From contig NC_065879.2 in NCBI RefSeq assembly GCF_932274485.2, positions 35,706,436 through 35,770,435 on the forward strand: 64,000 nt of DNA, in the 5' to 3' direction. Every line of letters begins with the position of its first letter. The stretch's first letter is position 1. A model generated the notes under the pieces. That model had not been told where the DNA came from, did no database searches, and was given only the letters and a program-made list of their open reading frames with translations. The translations under genes were made by a program, and so were the position numbers. This document shows positions 42,255 through 53,416 of this stretch, in pieces. The stretch is from Patella vulgata. Taxonomy: Eukaryota > Mollusca > Gastropoda > Patellidae.

Positions 42255-43730
42255 GCGTGCATTTTGCATACCGATAGTTCATTGGCCAATCACGCTATTT
42301 TGCCGACATTTCGCCTGGTGGTTTGGATGCAGCTGTGGCGCAAGGCCTGTAGAGTGTCCACAAACAAATGTGAACGGACTTCCAGACGTCCACCCCCCTG
42401 GGGTGTAAGGCGACTAAAAGGATCCCTGTAATGGGAAAACGTGTTTGCCGTGCGTTGCGACCCGTGTCGGTGGAGAGTGGAATCCTGGTAATTGAGTGGG
42501 GATTTGGCTTGCGAGCCCTTTCTCTGCAACACATTGCTTCGACCCACAATTCACCTACTGTCTGAACCATCGTAAATTTTAAACGGATTTCTTCGATTAT
42601 GATCAAACTACTTATCTTTGATTATTGTAAACTTACCTGTGTGTTTGAAATCAACTCCCGTTAAATAAAATACATTGCACAATTTAATATCCCAACGAAT
42701 AAAAAAGTTCTCTCTTGAAAAAATTGACGTATTTACTTGTATTTTTGACTGAGTTCAAAACAACATGGCTTTCCTCCCGTGTTGGATGAAACCATTGAAT
42801 CTGTTGCGGGGTATGACAGAGATTTTGACAACCGCGTGTTGCAATCAAAACAAAGCGTTCTCATTTCGATCGTTGAGTTTGGGCAACGAAAAATATCAAC
42901 TGAAGACAGTTTTGACCGTATTGTGATATGGTGCAATATTTATGGTTCATGATGAAAATATATTCTTTATGAACTTTTTTTTTTTAATTTATTGTAAATA
43001 ATACTTAAATCACACCATAGCCCCCACCTTCAATAGAAGGCTTAATCTCGCTTTAACTACGTACATCTGATCAGATGTTGTAAAACTCATAGTCGTTGCT
43101 TCAGGAACATGCATATAGCCCCACAATTTTAAATACCCTGTACATGTACGTTAATCATGTTAGATTAAAGATATTCATGGGTAAAATGTAAGACCCGTAA
43201 AACGAATGTCATTGTTTTTGTGTCGTATTTGTGTTCAAAAGAAAATGCATTTACACGACTCTAATCAAAAATATGATTAAAACAAAATATTTCAAAAGGT
43301 AAAAGCTATAAACTTTGCAGAGATTTTACTAGAATGTTAAAGATAGTAACAAAATAAAGGAATATGCTACGGGCAGTTATGTGTGTGAACGCCCAAACTC
43401 AATACCGAGCCGGGATTACACAAAACTTGAATTGTCGTAAAAGTACCGCAAACCGTGACATCTTGTAACCCCTTTATACGAAATAATCTCTCCCGAAAAG
43501 TGACGTAATCGGCTTCCATTTTGGTATTTCTCCATGTCAAAAGTTCGTGGGAATTACCTTTTTTCAAGACAGAACTTTTTTATTCGTTATACATGTATTA
43601 ACTTGTGCAATGGATTTTAATTAACGGGAGTTGATTTCAAACACACAGGTAAGTTTATAATAACCAAAGTTAAGTAGTTTGATCATAATTGAAGAAATCC
43701 GTTTAAAATTTACGATGGTTCAGACAGTGT
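42255..43730. repeat. Inverted-arm repeat with LINE-leader arms (unit A)
   Basis: Bases 42553-42730 (minus) and 43540-43728 (plus) are inverted copies of the leader seen at window bases 45-225, each with the CACACAGGTAAGTTTA splice-donor-like block. They enclose ~800 bp that carries no supported gene. The left flank 42409-42535 is the sequence shared with 11510-11640. It could be two LINE 5' ends head to head or a foldback that uses this leader. Confidence 0.6.
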
Positions 43731-44876
43731 AGGGTGACCGAGCTGAAAAAAATATCGAAAACTATTTACAGTTATGGCACTATATATATATATATAAACA
43801 ACAACCCTAGATGATCCCACAGAGTAAAATCACACAGAGTGGCGACTGCTTCATTTGCATACAAAGTAGGTCGCGCACTGCATCTTGGGTTTTGTCTGTA
43901 AGTAGTAGTTATTAGCACCCTTTCCGAGGTGTATCGGTGAATATCAGGACAGTTTTGGTCGAGGGGCCCAGCACCAGGAAAGGTGCTAATAAGTTACTTA
44001 CATCACATTTCTATCGAGTATTGTGAACCAACATGTGAAAAAAAGTATTTATCATCGAGTCGTTTCAACCGAAAAGTGACAAATACTTTCTGCTCTTTCA
44101 TTATTTATCCCTTTCTGAGCCTCACGTTACATTTCATGGTAGAATGATTTCGCTGTAGAGAGACGACCTGAGTAGTATTTACACGTGCGTCTTGCTATGA
44201 TACTCAGAGCGTAAAACAATCACGTGTTTGTTTAGACCACACCGTCAAAACATCTTATCTATGGCCTAGAGGACTGCGATATTATTAAATGTAGTGTAAT
44301 GGAAATGCGAAACGTGGGTCATTCCTGGTGAAAGTATGCATCGGCGGATGGTTCTTTCGTTGAAATTTATTTGTAATAAAGTTTATGACTTTCTAGGCGT
44401 TTTTTTCATCTTGCTTATTATCAATGCCTGTGAAGTGTCCAGCACTTTCTGTATAGTACTCTTTCTCTACATTACTGATACACGGATACTTTTAAGCATG
44501 TATAGCGATTAAACAGGACAGTTTTATCAAAGGTTACCAGTGGCAACGAGTAGAAGTGGGATGTAATATCACTAAACATGTCGGCTAAAGAAGACGCTTC
44601 GCAGTTGAACAGAAGAAAATACTATAATACTATAGATAATAATAACAGCAGTATATATCATCAAAAATTTTATTTTGTAAGAGTACATATTTGGTGAAAG
44701 GTTTTTTTCATATTTGATTGATTAATTGGCATTATATTGCATATTATGATATATTCCAATGTAGAGTACTGAGTACTGTAGGCCTAGAAGTAGATCTATA
44801 GGTATACGTCTTTAGGCTATCTAACTTATGATAATATGACCTCTCGCTCTAACTTGTCTAAGCTAAATCAAATAAA
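43731..44876. other. Unassigned interval (unit A), matched at 50079-51226
   Basis: (AT)n near 43780. Bases 43834-43900 contain CACAGAGTGGCGACT and GCGCACTGCATCTTGGG, which recur inverted at 63592-63670. There is an AATAAA-like site near 44377. No frame with a domain. Confidence 0.4.
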
Positions 44877-45062
44877 GGTAATTTCGGGACTAAGATGGTT
44901 CAGTTTTATTTCAATAATTCAATTGATGGGTCTTTTTTTAGCAGTGACTGAGTGAGAGGAGACTGGAGGACCCGGAGAAAACCCACGAGGTTGGACAGGT
45001 GACCATACACCTGTCGCGTACAAGCGGGGAATCGAAACCACGCCACTTGAATCCATGACATG
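44877..45062 (-). mobile_element. SINE family B fragment, minus strand (unit A)
   Basis: TTTCGGGACTAAGATGGTTC through CCGGAGAAAACCCACGAGG to GAATCGAAACCACGCC; lacks tail and head ends. Confidence 0.75.
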
Positions 45063-46110
45063 TCATAGTCATAGGTCTAATAAACGTATTAATATCCGGT
45101 AATTTAAATTGTAGATCTTTTTTTCAGTAGTTGCGCATTTGCGGGACAATAAGTAGTTGCGCTTCGATGTAAACCAACTCATTCCTTGCATTCTTTATCG
45201 CATGCTATCTAGTATTTCGTAATTTTAGAATTACAAGTAGTTGTGATTTTTAATGGATCAAATTTTAAATCGTAAGCTTTACCCATTAAGTCTTTAGTTG
45301 CACATGTTCTTTTTACATTCTATATTTTGTGTATCGAAAAATGTGATTTTATGTAGGTCTACAATTACTTGTGGTAAACAATTTAAGTGTTAAGTATATG
45401 GTATGTTATATACCTTTCCAAATTTCATAACAAAAATATTATTTTGCTCAATTTTCAGTTGCAGTAAGCTTTTAATACAGTAAGCCTAATACTGTTATGC
45501 TATTCAAAATCACATTTACCCTTCTACTGGTAGGCCTTAATCCGACCAATAAAATATTTACTGAAGCACTGTCACTAATTTTAAACCATTCAGTAATTCA
45601 AAATAATTTTAATTTACTAAGTCATTATCTAGTAATAGTATGCCGTATGGTTAACTTCAGTTTTCATGGCAGATAATTCCATAAGTAAACAGTATAAACT
45701 AAATTTTCTATTTCTAAATAATTAGTTGACAAAAAAAACCACAAAAATAAAAGTAACTCTGAACATAGATCAGATCTAATGTCATGGATATTTAGAGCAA
45801 ACTTCAGATTTATAATAATTTAATATATTCTTGTGTAGTAGTGTAAAATGGATAATTTCATAGTGTTAGGGGGCCTATATAGGCGAAAGACCGAAGACAT
45901 TTATCGTTCAAGTTCGTTGCAACAACCTCTGTGGGAGATTTTAATTTTTTAAATTACACGTCTCTTTGTACTAATTTAAAAACCATGATCTCCACACATT
46001 CGGCATGTGCCAGTATTTAATAATTCTTTTTTAAAAATGGAATTCTTTTTAACCTAATCACCTAAAAAATAAACATTACACGCGTAGGAATACACGCGAA
46101 GTTTGTTGCC
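45063..46110. other. AT-rich interval upstream of the small gene (unit A), matched at 51413-52330
   Basis: No supported gene. About 125 bases near 45119-45244, carrying three AGTAGTTG(C/T)G echoes, are absent from unit B. Confidence 0.4.
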
Positions 46111-46129
46111 GAGTGCCATTTTGGCCAAT

Positions 46130-46218
46130 CAAAATAAAGAAAACGTTTAGCCCCGATCCTTCAATCTGGCGTATTATAGTCAACAAGGACACATTTTTCT
46201 GGCATTCTGACCAGAAAA
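46130..46218 (+). promoter_or_regulatory. Possible CCAAT-box promoter of the small gene (unit A copy)
   Basis: GGCCAATCAAAA at about 46122-46133 lies ~90 bases before the ATG at 46219; no TATA box at the usual distance. The same sequence precedes the unit B copy (about 52342). Confidence 0.3.
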
Positions 46219-46533
46219 ATGAAGTGCCTTATTCATCAGAATGCAACACAGCCCTGCAAGTTACTGGTTTTTAACGGCAACACCAGGAGGCATTGTGTGG
46301 AATATTCAAAACAGTGGCAGACTTTGGATGGAGAAGAAAAAAACATTGCAATCACGTATCGAGATGTGTTCGAAGGTATGTTTGTATGTCCTGCCAATGT
46401 CCAAGAACTTGCTGCTGCGTTGCAACAGGAATGGGACAATCTGGACCAAAATGACCTTAGACGTCTCATTAGGAGTATGCCACGTCGGATCAATGCTTGT
46501 TTGGCAAACAGAGGAGGATTTACCCGTTACTGA
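46219..46533 (+). CDS. Chimeric frame: gene exon 1 joined to Tc1 transposase C-terminus
   Basis: 104 codons without interruption. Residues 1-52 are the exon-1 product of the small Cys/His-rich gene (C3, H6, C13, H25, C26; KQWQTLDGEEKNIA). A few intron-derived residues (GMFV) follow. Then from PANVQELAAALQQEW to GGFTRY is the last ~47 residues of the Tc1 transposase in its own frame. The fusion results from the tandem-duplication junction at 46388, which cut the intron and placed the Tc1 3' end behind it. In unit A the donor GTATGT has lost its acceptor, so an unspliced transcript would read through. Whether it is expressed is unknown; the Tc1 part lacks all catalytic residues. Confidence 0.5.
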   Translation: MKCLIHQNATQPCKLLVFNGNTRRHCVEYSKQWQTLDGEEKNIAITYRDVFEGMFVCPANVQELAAALQQEWDNLDQNDLRRLIRSMPRRINACLANRGGFTRY

Positions 46534-46751
46534 CTTGGTTGTGATGCTGTGGTAACTTTGCTGTTTGACCCCGGGTATCATTTTACCCTTATAATGGTCA
46601 GTCTGTGCCTTACTTAGTCTAACGATCATTTGGAATAAATCGATGAATGTGAACTTCATTTCATTTTGTCATTTGTTTCTTCGTCAGTTTCATTAGGTGA
46701 CTTTAATAACACTTAAAAATCAAATATCCCCTACTTTTTTTGAATAGTATA
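46388..46751 (+). mobile_element. Tc1 3' end fragment at the duplication junction
   Basis: Identical in extent to the distal part of Tc1-b (40443-40806), including the right terminal inverted repeat, but no left end. It carries the ancestral GAA codon, not the TAA. Confidence 0.9.
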
Positions 46752-47274
46752 TATACAGTCGAGTTTAACAAGTCTAGCATTCAGACCTACGGCTGAAACA
46801 TTACATATTATCTCTATCCCGGCCTCGAACAAGAGGCTATGGGTATGATGTTACCCTGAACTCTGAAGGGAAAGTTAAACCCGCTCTTCTCATATAAAGA
46901 GGATACGTGCATGAGTCATGTATTGAGCCCCGGTAAATTGAACAGGTACTTCCTTTATCGGATTGGTCGGCTGCACAAACGCTACCCTGGATTTCAACAC
47001 AGCGGCTACCCGCGTTTCTAACGCATGGGGCTGTCATATTTGGATTAGCAGACTGTGATGTCATTGCCCGATTTTAATCTACCAGACATGTCACTGATAC
47101 TAGCTAACGACGTTAATACATTAACCGGGGCATCTTTTACAGAACTTAGGTAATCTCTACAATATATAGACCCTATAGTATTACAAATTGACATTTTGTT
47201 TACAACACGCCAGAACAGTATACATAGCAACCGCTGGAATCTTAGGCTAGACACCACGGTCATAGTTTTATAGA

Positions 47275-48150
47275 GTATTTTTGATTTGAGGATGTAAGTA
47301 GGAATTGTAATTGTTTGAACAAGAACTAGCTACAAAATTGTGATAACAGTTTGCAAATTGCAAATAAAATAATACAGGCTGAAAACGTACACGAAACTCC
47401 CGAAGCGAAGTCATCTTTGTCGCCAAGATTTACTCCTCTTTTATTCTCGGGTAGCAGGTCGGAATTATTTCAATCACAGCTGACAGTGCCTGTCTTAAAA
47501 TACCACAATAAGACAAATTTTCTGTTCTTTTAAAAGTCTTCAAACGTTAAATATTTTCTTTCATAATTCATTTACCAGCAACTCGAGACTCAAGCATTTT
47601 AAATTTGCAGGAAAGCAAGGACGGTCTAAATCTTTTGAGAATATTTTGAAAAATGAACGAAAGCACATGACCAAATAATGACTTTTCAAAATGGGTGTAA
47701 AAATGTTTCCTAAATAGTTCCGAAGAACATTCCTAAATATTTGAGCTACAATATCGATAAATACATTCTTGTTTCGTATTTATCGGGGGTTTAGTGTCCA
47801 TTTAACCGTGCTTGAATTATCCATTAGAACAATTTAACTTCCAATACATTAAATATGATATTATGGACAGGTTAATTTCATTAAATTACTTACACTTAAT
47901 GGGTTGAAAATTGGTAAAAACACAAGATAAAAATGTCCGTGTATATCAAAAGGTACCTTAAAATTGGTAAAAACACAAACATGAAAATAGTCCTTGTATG
48001 ACGTCACTTTAAAAATCTATGTTAAATATTAAAATTCTAATCGATTGTCAATAGTGATTGGTTTCCAAAAATATGAAGATATTGAAAATTGGATAAGAAT
48101 TGCAGGACGATATAGATTTTAAAATGGTGGCACTTCCAGTTTATTTACAA
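47275..48150 (-). repeat. Dispersed repeat P, inverted copy (unit B)
   Basis: Counterpart of 41330-42200 in the tandem duplication; near identical. Confidence 0.75.
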
Positions 48151-48604
48151 TAGTTGAGATCACTCTAAAAAGTTGATAAACGACTCCTATTGGCAAATAT
48201 TTTTAAATATGGCAAAATCAAAGAAGCGGAAAAAAATTTTTTTTCAAAAGGGCGATAATAGGAATTTTTTTATTATGACGCCATGTAGACAAAAGACATG
48301 TGATATTAACTCAGGGGTAAAGTTTTGCTTACTAAAATGACCTATTTTCATTCTAGAAGCATTAAACCCATATTTTGGTTAATATTTGAAGGTGCTGTGC
48401 TATACTCTTACTCTTGCTTCAACCGCAGGGATACTTGCGCACTAAACTTATTGAAACCTTTGGGAAGTTTTATGGCCGTCATGTTGATTTGATTGGTAAA
48501 TGTAGTGTGTCTCTCTCGGCTATTGTTCTAGATATATTTAATTGACGCGTATACTATTACTATCTCCCTGATAATGTCTACTACATCGTTAACACGGTTC
48601 ATCG

Positions 48605-50078
48605 CGTGCATTTTGCATACCGATAGTTCATTGGCCAATCACGCTATTTTGCCGACATTTCGCCTGGTGGTTTGGATGCAGCTGTGGCGCAAGGCCTGTA
48701 GAGTGTCCACAAACAAATGTGAACGGACTTCCAGACGTCCACCCCCCTGGGGTGTAAGGCGACTAAAAGGATCCCTGTAATGGGAAAACGTGTTTGCCGT
48801 GCGTTGCGACCCGTGTCGGTGGAGAGTGGAATCCTGGTAATTGAGTGGGGATTTGGCTTGCGAGCCCTTTCTCTGCAACACATTGCTTCGACCCACAATT
48901 CACCTACTGTCTGAACCATCGTAAATTTTAAACGGATTTCTTCGATTATGATCAAACTACTTATCTTTGATTATTGTAAACTTACTTGTGTGTTTGAAAT
49001 CAACTCCCGTTAAATAAAATACATTGCACAATTTAATATCCCAACGAATAAAAAAGTTCTCTCTTGAAAAAATTGACGTATTTACTTGTATTTTTGACTG
49101 AGTTCAAAACAACATGGCTTTCCTCCCGTGTTGGACGAAACCATTGAATCTGTTGCGGGGTATGACAGAGATTTTGACAACCACGTGTTGCAATCAAAAC
49201 AAAGCGTTCTCATTTCGATCGTTGAGTTTGGGCAACGAAAAATATCAACTGAAGACAGTTTTGACCGTATTGTGATATGGTGCAATATTTATGGTTCATG
49301 ATGAAAATATATTCTTTATGAATTTTTTTTTTTTTAATTTATTGTAAATAATACTTAAATCACACCATAGCCCCCACCTTCAATAGAAGGCTTAATCTCG
49401 CTTTAACTACGTACATCTGATCAGATGTTGTAAAACTCATAGTCGTTGCTTCAGGAACATGCATATAGCCCCACAATTTTAAATACCCTGTACATGTACG
49501 TTAATCATGTTAGATTAAAGATATTCATGGGTAAAATTTAAGACCCGTGAAACGAATGTCATTGTTTTTGTGTCGTATTTGTGTTCAAAAGAAAATGCAT
49601 TCACCCGACTCTAATCAAAAATATGATTAAAACAAAATATTTCAAAAGGTAAAAGCTCTAAACTTTGCAGAGATTTTACTAGAATGTTAAAGATAGTAAC
49701 AAAATAAAGGAATAGGCTACGGGCAGTTATGTGTGTGAACGCCCAAACTCAATACCGAGCCGGGATTACACAAAACTTGAATTGTCGTAAAAGTACCGCA
49801 AACCGTGACATCTTGTAACCCCTTTATACGAAATAATCTCTCCCGAAAAGTGACGTAATCGGCTTCCATTTTGGTATTTCTCCATGTCAAAAGTTTGTGG
49901 GAATTACTTTTTTTCAAGAGAGAACTTTTTTATTCGTTATACATGTATTAACTTGTGCAATGGATTTTAATTAACGGGAGTTGATTTCAAACACACAGGT
50001 AAGTTTATAATAACCAAAGTTAAGTAGTTTGATCATAATCGAAGAAATCCGTTTAAAATTTACGATGGTTCAGACAGT
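48605..50078. repeat. Inverted-arm repeat with LINE-leader arms (unit B)
   Basis: Counterpart of 42255-43730. It is preceded by 409 bases (48196-48604) missing from unit A, which hold nothing recognised. Confidence 0.6.
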
Positions 50079-51226
50079 GTAGGGTGACCGAGCTGAAAAA
50101 AATATCGAAAACTATTTACAGTTATGGCACTATATATATATATATAAACAACAACCCTAGATGATCCCACAGAGTAAAATCACACAGAGTGGCGACTGCT
50201 TCATTTGCATACAAAGTAGGTCGCGCACTGCATCTTGGGTTTTGTCTGTAAGTAGTAGTTATTAGCACCCTTTCCGAGGTGTATCGGTGAATATCAGAAC
50301 AGTTTTGGTCGAGGGGCCCAGCACCAGGAAAGGTGCTAATAAGTTACTTACATCACATTTCTATCGAGTATTGTGAACCAACATGTGAAAAAAAAGTATT
50401 TATCATCGAGTCGTTTCAACCGAAAAGTGACAAATACTTTCTGCTCTTTCATTATTTATCCCTTTCTGAGCCTCACGTTACATTTCATGGTAGAATGATT
50501 TCGCTGCGGAGAGACGACCTGAGTAGTATTTACACGTGCGTCTTGCTATGATACTCTGAGCGTAAAACAATCACGTGTTTGTTTAGACCACACCGTCAAA
50601 ACATCTTATCTATGGCCTAGAGGACTGCGATATTATTAAATGTAGTGTAATGGAAATGCGAAACGTGGGTCATTCCTGGTGAAAGTATGCATCGGCGGAT
50701 GGTTCTTCCGTTGAAATTTATTTGTAATAAAGTTTATGACTTTCTAGGCGTTTTTTTCATCCTGCTTATTATCAATGCCTGTGAAGTGTCCAGCACTTTC
50801 TGTATAGTACTCTTTCTGTACATTACTGATACACGGATACTTTTAAGCATGTATAGCGATTAAACAGGACAGTTTTATTAAAGGTTACCAGTGGCAACGA
50901 GTAGAAGTGGGATGTAATGTCACTAAACATGTCGGCTAAAGAAGACGCTTCGCAGTTGAACAGAAGAAAATACTATAATACTATAGATAATAATAACAGC
51001 AGTATATATCATCAAAAATTTTATTTTGTAAGAGTACATATTTGGTGAAAGGTTTTTTCATATTTGATTGATTAATTGGCATTATATTGCATATTATGAT
51101 ATATTCCAATGTAGAGTACTGAGTACTGTAGGCCTAGAAGTAGACCTATAGGTATACGTCTTTAGGCTATCTAACTTATGATAATATGACCTCTCGCTCT
51201 AACTTGTCTAAGCTAAATCAAATAAA

Positions 51227-51412
51227 GGTAATTTCGGGACTAAGATGGTTCAGTTTTATTTCAATAATTCAATTGATGGGTCTTTTTTTAGCAGTGACTG
51301 AGTGAGAGGAGACTGGAGGACCCGGAGAAAACCCACGAGGTTGGACAGGTGACCCTACACCTGTCGCGTACAAGCGGGGAATCGAAACCACGCCTCTTGA
51401 ATCCATGACATG
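51227..51412 (-). mobile_element. SINE family B fragment, minus strand (unit B)
   Basis: Counterpart of 44877-45062 in the duplicated unit. Confidence 0.75.
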
Positions 51413-52438
51413 TCATAGTCATAGGTCTAATAAACGTATTAATATCCGGTAATTTAAATTGTAGATCTATTTTAATGGATCAAATTTTAAATCGTAAGCT
51501 TTACCCATTAAGTCTTTAGTTGCACATGTTCTTTTTACATTCTATATTTTGTGTATCGAAAAATGTGATTCTATGTAGGTCTACAATTACTTGTGGTAAA
51601 CAATTTAAGTGTTAAGTATATGGTATGTTATATACCTTTCCAAATTTCATAACAAAAATATTATTTTGCTCAATTTTCAGTTGCAGTAAGCTTTTAATAC
51701 AGTAAGCCTAATACTGTTATGCTATTCAAAATCACATTTACCCTTCTACTGGTAGGCCTTAATCCGACCAATAAAATATTTACTGAAGCACTGTCACTAA
51801 TTTTAAACCATTCAGTAATTCAAAATAATTTTAATTTACTAAGTCATTATCTAGTAATAGTATGCCGTATGGTTAACTTCAGTTTTCATGGCAGATAATT
51901 CCATAAGTAAACAGTATAAACTAAATTTTCTATTTCTAAATAATTAGTTGACAAAAAAAACCACAAAAATAAAAGTAACTCTGAACATAGATCAGACCTA
52001 ATGTCATGGATATTTAGAGCAAACTTCAGATTTATAATAATTTAATATATTCTTGTGTAGTAGTGTAAAATGGATAATTTCATAGTATTAGGGGGCCTAT
52101 AGGCGAAAGACCGAAGACATTTATCGTTCAAGTTCGTTGCAACAACCTCTGTGGGAGATTTTAATTTTTTAAATTACACGTCTCTTTGTACTAATTTAAA
52201 AAACATGATCTCCACACATTCGGCATGTGCCAGTATTAAATAATTCTTTTTTAAAAATGGAATTCTTTTTAACCTAATCACCTAAAAAATAAACATTACA
52301 CGCGTAGGAATACACGCGAAGTTTGTTGCCGAGTGCCATTTTGGCCAATCAAAATAAAGAAAACGTTTAGCCCCGATCCTTCAATCTGGCGTATTATAGT
52401 CAACAAGGACACATTTTTCTGGCATTCTGACCAGAAAA

Positions 52439-53416
52439 ATGAAGTGCCTTATTCATCAGAATGCAACACAGCCCTGCAAGTTACAGGTTTTTAACGGCAA
52501 CACCAGGAGGCATTGTGTGGAATATTCAAAACAGTGGCAGACTTTGGATGAAGAAGAAAAAAACATTGCAATCACGTATCGAGATGTGTTCGAAGGTATG
52601 TTTGGATGTTATTATTAGTTATTTTATTATTATTATTTTCTTAGTCTTAGTATTTAAATTTTTTCTAGGCTGTGAGTGTGCACGTTGGTTGTTGTTAAGA
52701 AATATATAAAGTACTTGTTCACAATACATGGTATTGCGCAAACCAGTGGTGGGCAAACATTCAAGTTTTAAAACAAAACTGAAGCCTAAACTGGCTGAGG
52801 GGAAAACATTTTTATGAAACATAACTAACAAATTACATTAGTCATTAATTACAATGTCAAGGGTTATGAAATATCATTTTCAATAAAGTAATATTAGAAA
52901 TATGGAGTACAGCACATAATATTTAAAATTACATTCTTATTAGAATCATTTTAGTCAGGTTCCATGGAACTTTGTCAAATTTATATTCCGTCGGTGATTG
53001 GTCTAAAACAAAACCTGTCGTCTTGTGGGAGCATAGTTTGGAATAGCCTTTACAGAAAAATCAAAGGCAATTAGTCTAAGCCGTAAAAAGATCTGCAAAG
53101 ATTATTGATCCTACAGGCGGAAATGCTTTTTAACTAAGCAATTTTAGATTTTGATTTCATTTAGAGATTGCATTGCTCAAAAAAAAATTCACACATGTGA
53201 CATACAATTACGTTTTTTCTATCATATTTCCTATTTTCTTTAGGAACAAGGGAAGAAGCTTCAAAGGTGTAAATTTCTGCTCTTTCCTGTACAGATCTAT
53301 GTGGATGTAAAGACTGTCAAAATTCCACACCTACACCCACAGAGATGGCTATAGATGATGATCATCATCATGATGATGAAGAAGAATGTAAAAACTATAT
53401 ATTGTTACAAAGATAA
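52439..53416 (+). CDS. Small Cys/His-rich protein, two exons (predicted)
   Basis: Exon 1 (52439-52595) starts at ATG in AAAAATGAAG and ends CGAAG|GTATGT; it leaves one base (G) of a split codon. Exon 2 (53295-53416) follows the acceptor TTCCTGTACAG (pyrimidine tract TTCTGCTCTTTCC) and completes GAT, then TAA. The 279-nt CDS gives 92 residues. Residues 1-45: C3, H6, C13, H25, C26 and RRHCVEYSKQWQTL, which from memory resembles the N-terminal zinc-binding module of uncharacterised cnidarian/mollusc and transposon-linked proteins. Residues 53-62 DLCGCKDCQN form a tight Cys cluster; an acidic/His tract (DDDHHHDDEEEC) follows. Possibly zinc-binding; function unknown. Exon 1 is also present in the upstream tandem unit. 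An acceptor-like site at 53244 would give an early stop. Could be a truncated relic of a longer gene. Confidence 0.5.
52596..53294 (+). other. Predicted intron of the small gene
   Basis: 699 bases, AT-rich, GT...AG borders. Bases up to 52609 are shared with unit A; the remainder is unique in the window. Confidence 0.45.

Larger units (their letters stand above)
40443..46387. repeat. Segmental tandem duplication, unit A (5.9 kb)
   Basis: This unit runs from inside the Tc1-b transposase 3' end (GTCCTGCCAATGTCC) to the first intron of a small gene (CGAAGGTATGTTTG). It is repeated directly as 46388-52609. By eye the copies differ at about one base per hundred, plus indels: unit A lacks ~409 bases present in unit B at 48196-48604 and has ~125 bases (about 45119-45244) missing from B. 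Direct adjacency makes it a tandem duplication, or two haplotypes joined by assembly. Confidence 0.93.
46388..52609. repeat. Segmental tandem duplication, unit B (6.2 kb)
   Basis: Direct repeat of 40443-46387. It starts with 364 bases of Tc1 3' end (without the premature stop found in A) and ends where the gene's intron continues into unique sequence at 52610. At the junction near 46388 only GT is shared between the two joined partners, so homologous recombination is not required. Confidence 0.93.

Noticed and set aside
46219-46375. Unit A copy as a second complete gene
   Set aside because: The exon-2 counterpart is missing in unit A; only exon 1 and the start of the intron are present before the Tc1 junction.
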